From Desulfobacteraceae bacterium (GTDB lineage Bacteria; Desulfobacterota; Desulfobacteria; Desulfobacterales; Desulfobacteraceae), in NCBI GenBank assembly GCA_003354055.1, contig PIVQ01000006.1, forward strand, positions 1 through 49,928: 49,928 bases of DNA, in the 5' to 3' direction. Shown piece after piece: positions 44,491-49,928 of this stretch. The notes below the pieces were generated by a model that saw only the letters and a list, made by a program, of their open reading frames with translations, was not told where the DNA came from and did no database searches. The first letter of the stretch is position 1. Each line of letters begins with the position of its first letter. The translations under genes were made by a program, and so were the position numbers.

Positions 44491-45201
44491 ATGAATACCT
44501 GTGCCGTGGCTACAAAACAGGCGATCTCCCTCTATCGTGATTCTCAGCTGTGCCGGAAATTGTGTGGACAGAAACCTTTCGGGTCCCGTCATTGGGAATA
44601 CCCGTGGGCGGTTGAACAGAGTGACATACTTGCGCATGACGGTTTGCGAATCCTTGATGTCGCCCCCGACTTCACATTTCCTTACGCCTCTTTTATAGAA
44701 TCCCGGCATGATGTCACATTCATCGACCTTGAAAAGAAGCGATGGTCCGACACCGTGACATGGGGGGCGGAGGTAAGCGCGCTGGCGACCCGGTCTGATT
44801 ATCGAATCATGGATGTTTGCAACATGTCCTTCAATGATGAAACCTTTGATAAAATATTTTGTATCAGTGTATTGGAACATATTGTCTGCCCAACTCAGGA
44901 GCCGGATCACCCCCGGCTTAGCCGGATATTTTCTTTTGATGCCGCCAAACCAGCCCTTAAGGAAATGTACCGGTGTCTTAAACAAGGTGGACAACTGATA
45001 CTCACGGTAGATATCTACGGCGGAGAAAAGTGGAAGAGCTATTTTGATCAATGGGATATTTTATCGGACATAAAAGATGCGGGATTTAGCATAGATGATT
45101 TGCCAAAATTCAATCGCGATAAAATTTTTAATTCCCATGAAACCTTTATCAGTCAGTTCCATGGCCCATATATCACTATGGGGTTTTGTCTGAAAAAATG
45201 A
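44491..45201 (+). CDS. Class I SAM methyltransferase-like protein
   Basis: 236 residues. A divergent motif I (ILDVAPDFTFPYA, about 52-64), an acidic strand (VTFIDLEKKRW) and FDKIFCISVLEHI with QGGQLILTVDIYG point to the Methyltransf_11-like fold, though the glycine-rich loop is not standard. The strong AAGGAGG (44472-44478) lies 12 bases before ATG 44491 and only 4 before ATG 44483, which opens a three-residue frame ending TGA in an ATGA overlap with this start. Coupled re-initiation is possible. Confidence 0.6.
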   Translation: MNTCAVATKQAISLYRDSQLCRKLCGQKPFGSRHWEYPWAVEQSDILAHDGLRILDVAPDFTFPYASFIESRHDVTFIDLEKKRWSDTVTWGAEVSALATRSDYRIMDVCNMSFNDETFDKIFCISVLEHIVCPTQEPDHPRLSRIFSFDAAKPALKEMYRCLKQGGQLILTVDIYGGEKWKSYFDQWDILSDIKDAGFSIDDLPKFNRDKIFNSHETFISQFHGPYITMGFCLKK

Positions 45202-45315
45202 GCATTGTACTGGGAGTTTACAAAGCAAAATTGTGCCGCAGGAAGTATGAACAGGGTAAATGACACCATCTCATCGATGGCAGAACAGTTTTTAAGGAGA
45301 TGAAAATAGCATAGT

Positions 45316-46143
45316 ATGACTAGTTTACCTAAGGTTACCATTGTTATACCCACGTTCAACCAGGGGCAATATCTACCGGCCTGTGTTACCCATTGTCTTT
45401 TTCAGACATACGAGAATCTGGAAATTATTATTATTGACGGCGGTTCAACAGATTCCACCAAAGAATACCTTGCCGGGCTTGAGCAGGAAATTAAAGAAAA
45501 GACCATGCTGCCGGTTGCCTGCATGTCTGAAGAGGGGGAGGTTGTCCGCAAAAAAAATAGAATATACCCCCAAAACAGGAAAGTGAAGATTATATCCTTT
45601 GACCGGGATATCGGTGCCACCCGTACCTACAATGAGGGTCTGAAACGGGCATCGGGAAAATACTGTACCTATGTTGTGGGCGATGATATGCCACAACCTC
45701 ATATGATCGAAGAAATGGTCACAGCCCTGGAGGCTGGTAAAGGGGATTTCATATACTCTGATATGAACCTTGTGGATGATGACAATCTGATAGTCAGGCA
45801 GATGCAGTTTCCTGAATTTGGCTTCAAAACATGTCTTGCCGACTGGTTTCATCTTGGGGTGAGCAAGCTCTACCGGACGGAACTTCACGATATGGTCGGC
45901 TTGATGGACGAAAAGTACACGGCTGCCAACGATTATGATCAGTATCTCCGTTTTGCCATGGCTGGATGCCGGTTTTATCATATTCCTAGAGTACTTTATT
46001 CTGTCCGATGGCATGGGCCGACTAGAAAAATCGGGCAGCATACCTCTGAAAGATATGAGATCTTAATGGAGGAATCAAAAAAGTGTGCTGTAAGAGCCCG
46101 GGAGTTTTATAAAAGCTGCGGAGAGCCAATGAAAACAAAGTAA
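45316..46143 (+). CDS. Family 2 glycosyltransferase (GT-A)
   Basis: 275 residues. VTIVIPTFNQGQYL (4-17) and IIDGGSTDSTKEYL (about 40-53) are the donor-binding segments of GT2 enzymes; a downstream KYCTYVGGD-like stretch reads KYCTYVVGDDMPQP here. It transfers a sugar from an NDP donor in the cytoplasm. An in-frame TAG (45307-45309) fixes the start at or after 45316. Two tiny frames with ribosome-binding sites precede it (45247-45303 and 45300-45314). This is the last gene of the long + strand island. Confidence 0.85.
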   Translation: MTSLPKVTIVIPTFNQGQYLPACVTHCLFQTYENLEIIIIDGGSTDSTKEYLAGLEQEIKEKTMLPVACMSEEGEVVRKKNRIYPQNRKVKIISFDRDIGATRTYNEGLKRASGKYCTYVVGDDMPQPHMIEEMVTALEAGKGDFIYSDMNLVDDDNLIVRQMQFPEFGFKTCLADWFHLGVSKLYRTELHDMVGLMDEKYTAANDYDQYLRFAMAGCRFYHIPRVLYSVRWHGPTRKIGQHTSERYEILMEESKKCAVRAREFYKSCGEPMKTK

Positions 46144-46181
46144 ATTAGTATCCCGATTCGTTTGGCTGGATTTCCAATTCC

Positions 46182-46210
46182 TTGTGTCTTGTTTTGAATC
46201 CGACTATAGT
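46182..46210 (+). promoter_or_regulatory. Possible sigma-70 promoter of the PhoD pseudogene
   Basis: TTGTGT (46182-46187), 17-base spacer, TATAGT (46205-46210). The -10 box matches five of six positions; the -35 box three. It lies 52 bases before the ATG of the broken phosphatase gene. Confidence 0.4.
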
Positions 46211-46261
46211 AAGCAGAACGTTTACTCTGGTGGATACGGGATTAGAAAGGAACAGGTGAAC

Positions 46262-48177
46262 ATGGCCGAAGACACTCAGCTGCCGATTTTTTTTGCGGAC
46301 CCATAATCAGAAAACTCACCCCGGATGAGATGGTTCTCTGGTGGGTGAGTCCAAAGCATTTGACAGGGCGGTTTGAATCTTTTTTTCGAGATTCGGACCG
46401 CCCTGTTTTTTCTTGTGCCTTTGGCAGGGAAAATACGCGGGTTGTAAAAATTGCCGATCGGGCATGGGTTCATTTGTTGACTGTTGGATTACCTCTGGAC
46501 CTGCCTGAAAACCAAAAGATAAATTACACATTGGTTTCAGACCAGGGCGATCGTTTGGAAGAGATTTTGCCTCATTTGGTATTCCCCAGCGACTCCCATC
46601 CCTCTTTTGTGATCAAGACAAAATTGGATACCATCTTCCATGGATCCTGCCGCAATCCTCACCATGACAGTGAGGACAGTTTTCTCGGAGCGGACCGGGT
46701 GATTGAAGAAACGCTTGATGCAGATGACAGACCCGCTTTGCTCATGCTTACCGGAGACCAGATTTATGCCGATGATGTGGCAGGTCCAATGCTCCATGCC
46801 ATTCATCAAATTATACATTTGTTGGGCTTTCCGGATGAGACCTTTGAGGATGCTGTTGTGGGAGACAGCACCGGCCTTTACCAGAGCAATGACACCTATT
46901 ATCAGAGGAAAAATATTTTGCCCAATACCCGGGTGGGGCGCAAATGGTATACCCGGGGTGGTGTTTATCCGGTGTTTACCTCTTTCTTCAGTCATAATCA
47001 TTTGATTTAATTTGCCGAGTATACGGCAATGTATCTGCTGGTCTGGTCCCCGATGCTCTGGCAGTATGTGACCTTTGATGACTCTGCTGCGGGGGATGAA
47101 TTCAAAACAGCCTATGGGGATGAGCAAAAGCGTATAGAGGCTTTTGTTGATTCGCTTCCATCGGTTGCACGTGTCTTTGCCCATATCCCCGTATACATGA
47201 TCTTTGATGACCATGATATTACCGATGACTGGAATATGACGGCTCAGTGGGAAGTCGCCGCTTATGGTCATCCTTTTTCAAAACAGATCATTGCCAACGG
47301 CCTTGCCGCCTATTGGCTATGCCAGGGTTGGGGGAATGCCCCTGAAAAATTTAATCAAAGATTTTTAGAAGGTGCCGAGGCTTTTTTAGATAACCCTGAC
47401 GGTGATGCAAGGTCTTGTTTTACAGATACTATATTCAAGTTTGAGAACTGGGAGTACCATTTGCCCACCTCTCCCAAACTGGTGGTGATAGACAGCCGGA
47501 CCCGGCGCTGGCGTTCGGAAGTCTGTGCTGCAAATCCATCCGGTCTTCTGGATTGGGAGGCATTGATGGAACTGCAGCAATTACTTATGGACGAGCCTTC
47601 GGTCATTCTGGTGGCCCCGGCCCCTGTATTCGGGGTCAAACTCATTGAAACAGTTCAGAATATTGTTTCTTTTTTCGGCTATCCTCTGGCGGTTGATGCG
47701 GAAAACTGGATGGCGCATAAAGGGTGCGCTTATACCCTTCTTCATATCTTCAAACATTTAAAGACTCCCCAGAATTATGTGATTTTATAAGGAGATGTTC
47801 ACTATTCTTTTGTCTATGACATAAAGATTCGGTTCAGGACCAATAGTCCCAGAATTTGGCAGATCACATCTTCGGGTATCAAAAATGAGTTTCCGCGTCC
47901 TCTGCTGAAATGGATGGACAGATTCAACCAATGGCTGTATGGCCCCTATTCTTTGTTGAATATTTTTACCAAACAGCGGCAGATGAAAATCAGGGAGCGG
48001 ATTCCCGTGGGCAGGGGAAAGAGGCGGTTGATACCGGATAGCGGCATGGGTATGGTCTGCCTGGATCCTGAGGGCAGACCAAGACAGATACGAGAAATTT
48101 ATGCCGGGAAAAGGGCATTAGATTTTGTACCGGACGAAAGTCAGAAACAAGATGCTCATATTGAATTTCATGAATAA
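46262..48177 (+). pseudogene. PhoD-like alkaline phosphatase, disrupted
   Basis: An interrupted gene of about 640 codons for a PhoD-type metallophosphatase. MAEDTQLPIFF opens at ATG 46262 but the frame runs into TAA; after the run of eight T (46287-46294) the +1 shifted frame continues GPIIRKLTPDEMVLWW. Then come SCRNPHHDSEDS, LLMLTGDQIYADDV, an in-frame TAA at 47008-47010 (HNHLI-stop-FAEYTAMYL), FDDHDITDDWNM, a second in-frame TAA at 47788-47790 (NYVIL-stop-GDVHYSF, normally LSGDVH) and a C-terminus ending 48177. The flanks of each break are well-conserved phosphatase sequence in one frame. A ninth T would repair the first lesion. Function of the intact family: phosphodiester or alkaline phosphatase, metal-dependent. 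Confidence 0.8.
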
Positions 48178-48199
48178 AATCCGTTAGTGTTTTTCCCGG

Positions 48200-48230
48200 T
48201 TATCCCATCATATTGAGGATCATGGGATAA
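48200..48230. repeat. Inverted repeat in the convergent gap
   Basis: TTATCCCAT (48200-48208) and ATGGGATAA (48222-48230) are a perfect 9-base inverted repeat over 13 bases, between the phosphatase pseudogene and the convergent TPR gene, overlapping the TPR stop. No T run follows on either strand, so termination would be weak. Confidence 0.4.
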
Positions 48231-48684
48231 GTGTAAGTTGTTGAATTTTTTCTAAATATGGGGTCGCCTTTTCCGGCATCCCAAGCCTTTGATAGGCTGT
48301 GGCGATGTTCTCTAACGCACTGGCGTGTCCGGGCGTCAGGGAAAGGGCCTTTTTATAACAGTCTATGGCTTTCTCAAATTGGTCCAGATCCTGATAACAA
48401 TTACCCAGATTGTTTAACGCTTCAGGAAAGTTGGGGTCTATTGATAAGGCTTTTTCAATATATGTAACCGCAATATCGCTTTCACCGAGCTGACGTGAGA
48501 GAAGACCGTAAAGATGATTGGCATCGACATTATCGGGGGCAGAGGCAAGCACTTCTTTGTATAGTGATTTTGCCTGCTGCAAATTTCCCGCTTTATGGAT
48601 TCCGAATGCCTGTTTAATCTTTATTTTATTACTATCATCGGCTTGTCTTCTTTTTATCTTTTTTTTTCTTTTTTTCTTTGGCAT
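48220..48684 (-). CDS. Small TPR-repeat protein
   Basis: 154 residues from the ATG at 48684, six bases after AAAGGG; an upstream ATG (48726) is open but lacks such a site. A lysine-arginine-rich N-terminus (MPKKKRKKKIKRR) is followed by TPR helices: for example DANHLYGLLSRQLGESDIAVTYIEKAL in pieces near 55-80 and ALNNLGNCYQDLDQF near 89-103, with A/G/Y positions of the TPR consensus. It probably binds another protein; partner unknown. It is convergent with the broken phosphatase gene. Confidence 0.7.
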   Translation of the reverse strand: MPKKKRKKKIKRRQADDSNKIKIKQAFGIHKAGNLQQAKSLYKEVLASAPDNVDANHLYGLLSRQLGESDIAVTYIEKALSIDPNFPEALNNLGNCYQDLDQFEKAIDCYKKALSLTPGHASALENIATAYQRLGMPEKATPYLEKIQQLTLIP

Positions 48685-48851
48685 ATGTGGCCCTTTGTTT
48701 TTTATCATTGAGTAAATCTTAGCCAATGATAAACGAGCTCGCTAAATACAACAAGCCTAAAATCGGGTTGAGGTTAAAATCAACCATTGCGTATACGGCT
48801 TTAATATTTGAAGCGGTTTCACCATTGATTCTGGAAAAGATTGTTGAGGGC

Positions 48852-48869
48852 AAACAGTGTTAACTGTTT
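48852..48869. repeat. Inverted repeat upstream of the cyclase promoter
   Basis: AAACAGT (48852-48858), loop GTTA, ACTGTTT (48863-48869): a perfect 7-base palindromic arm pair ending 16 bases before the -35 box. It may be an operator for a regulator or a weak hairpin. Confidence 0.4.
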
Positions 48870-48885
48870 TTAACAATTTTTCAGA

Positions 48886-48914
48886 TTGACATTGTGGGGT
48901 GCGGTCCATATGTT
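48886..48914 (+). promoter_or_regulatory. Putative sigma-70 promoter of the cyclase gene
   Basis: TTGACA (48886-48891), 17-base spacer, TATGTT (48909-48914). The -35 box is perfect and the -10 box matches four of six. The leader to ATG 49033 would be about 110 bases. Confidence 0.5.
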
Positions 48915-49032
48915 TAACCAAATTCGTACCTTTCAAAATACTGGGAGACCACTCTGATTTGTCTGGAAAGACCGGTGCAACTGGCCCCTGAGAAAGGCGG
49001 ATCAACCTAATTAAATAAGGTTCTGAATCATC

Positions 49033-49928
49033 ATGAATGACCGGGATATAAAGCGTAAACTTGCAGCCATTGTTTCCATGGATGTTAAAGACTATTCCCG
49101 GCTTATGGCTGATGATGATGTTCAGACCGTTAGAATGCTCAAGTCCTGCCGCCTTCTCATGGCAAAAGAGATTGAGAACCACAAGGGCCGCGTGGTGGAT
49201 TCCCCGGGTGACAATCTTTTGTCTGAATTTGCTTCTGTTGCCGATGCGGTTCAAAGTGCCGTCAGTATTCAGGCTGCCCTTAAGGAGTTGAACAAAGATC
49301 TGCCTTCTAACCGTAAAATGGAATTTAGAATCGGCATCAATCTTGGGGATGTAATCCATGATGGCGATCAGATTTACGGGGACGGGCTTAATATTGCGGC
49401 CCGGCTCGAAGGTATTGCGCAGGGAGGCGGTATCTGCATTTCAGGTCCGGCCTTTGACCAGGTAAAGAAACTTCTCCCCATAGGGTATGAATATCTGGGG
49501 GAAAAATCCCTGAAGAATATATCGGACAAGGTTCCGGTTTACAGGGTGATCACAGATCCTGAAAAGCCGGGAAAGGTTTCCTATGCCTGCGGCCATGACA
49601 ATCCGAAATTCAGACGGCGGAAACGATTGCTTTTTATGCTGATATGCATCGGTATTGTGGTGGGGTTTGTTATACTCAAAAATAAGAACAATCCGCCAGG
49701 TTCAGGCCATGGGCCGTCCGAATTTAAAGCCAAACTTAAGGCAAAATTTGAGAAACTGCATAAGCCGGAAAAACCCTCCCTGGCTGTGCTGCCCTTTGAA
49801 AATATGAGTCAGGATCCGGACCAGGATTATTTTTCCGACGGATTGACCGAGGATTTGATCACGGATCTGTCCCAGGTATCGGGGCTCTTTGTGATCGCAA
49901 GAAATTCGGTGTTTACCTACAAGGGGAA
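49033..49928 (+). CDS. Class III adenylate/guanylate cyclase with membrane segment and TolB-like domain (partial)
   Basis: The first 298 codons of a gene cut by the right edge. Residues about 8-175 are a class III nucleotide cyclase: metal-binding Asp in IVSMDVKDYSRLM and DSPGDNLL, and the NIAARLE Asn-Arg transition-state pair. Residues about 192-214 are basic then hydrophobic (RRRKR followed by LLFMLICIGIVVGFVIL), a single membrane helix. After it, a PSLAVLPFENMSQDPDQDYF segment starts the TolB/FlgO-like domain common in proteobacterial cyclases of this layout. The protein would make cAMP or cGMP on the cytoplasmic face. No stop is reached in the window. Confidence 0.85.
   Translation, partial: MNDRDIKRKLAAIVSMDVKDYSRLMADDDVQTVRMLKSCRLLMAKEIENHKGRVVDSPGDNLLSEFASVADAVQSAVSIQAALKELNKDLPSNRKMEFRIGINLGDVIHDGDQIYGDGLNIAARLEGIAQGGGICISGPAFDQVKKLLPIGYEYLGEKSLKNISDKVPVYRVITDPEKPGKVSYACGHDNPKFRRRKRLLFMLICIGIVVGFVILKNKNNPPGSGHGPSEFKAKLKAKFEKLHKPEKPSLAVLPFENMSQDPDQDYFSDGLTEDLITDLSQVSGLFVIARNSVFTYKG

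Larger units (their letters stand above)
48685..49032. other. Divergent intergenic region with promoter and inverted repeat
   Basis: About 350 bases between the TPR gene (-) and the cyclase gene (+). No coding frame convinced me. It holds the inverted repeat at 48852-48869 and the promoter at 48886-48914. Nothing else was recognised. Confidence 0.5.

Noticed and set aside
47008..47790. Programmed read-through or recoded TAA codons in the phosphatase
   Set aside because: Three lesions of different kinds (one frameshift and two stops) in one gene fit decay better than recoding; TAA is used as the normal stop in many neighbouring genes.
48200..48230. Bidirectional terminator between convergent genes
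   Set aside because: The stem is perfect but no T run follows on either strand; kept only as an inverted repeat.
1..49928. CRISPR array, insertion sequence or phage genes
   Set aside because: No spaced direct repeats, transposase, integrase or phage structural proteins were recognised on either strand.

Overview
The window reads as a chromosomal segment of a Gram-negative anaerobe, most likely a sulfate-reducing Desulfobacterota (Desulfobacter-like). This rests on the style of the proteins (a Maf-type flagellin glycosyltransferase, many radical-SAM/SPASM enzymes, TPR-sulfotransferase fusions), not on a marker gene, so it is a weak taxonomic inference. No CRISPR array, transposase, integrase or rRNA gene was seen.

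Layout. (1) 1-300: a tRNA-Lys/tRNA-Glu transcription unit with promoter and terminator. (2) 300-638: apparently non-coding. (3) 639-5872: a TPR-sulfotransferase, a Maf/DUF115 flagellin nonulosonate transferase and a flavoprotein. (4) 5968-46143: a consensus sigma-70 promoter (TTGACA-N17-TATTAT) followed by about 40 kb of genes all on the + strand, mostly overlapping or separated by a few bases. This is a sugar biosynthesis and glycan assembly island. It holds three nonulosonic (sialic-like) acid synthases of the NeuB family, three matching cytidylyltransferases, an SpsG/PseG-like nucleotide-sugar hydrolase, two formyltransferase-fold proteins, a PIG-L deacetylase, a WbqC-like protein, two sugar-phosphate-isomerase-like TIM barrels (one fused to NeuB), a small-molecule kinase, an aldo/keto reductase, two SDR sugar dehydratases/epimerases, two DegT aminotransferases, several methyltransferases and glycosyltransferases, and ten radical-SAM enzymes, six of them consecutive (29.5-36.8 kb). 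(5) 46262-48177: a PhoD-type phosphatase gene broken by one frameshift and two in-frame TAA codons. (6) 48220-48684 (-): a small TPR protein. (7) 49033 to the right edge: the start of an adenylate-cyclase/TolB-like membrane protein.

How it works together (inference). The SDR, aminotransferase, deacetylase and formyltransferase genes would build N-acylated, probably N-formylated, amino-deoxy hexoses. NeuB-type enzymes would condense these with phosphoenolpyruvate, the NeuA/SpsF enzymes would activate the products as CMP-sugars, and Maf and the other glycosyltransferases would put them on flagellin or another surface acceptor. The ten radical-SAM enzymes have no place in the known pseudaminic or legionaminic acid pathways. 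They are the strongest hint that this locus makes an undescribed, heavily modified nonulosonic acid or glycan. Starts were moved from the longest open frame where a ribosome-binding site, an ATGA overlap or family N-termini argued for it; each case is stated.
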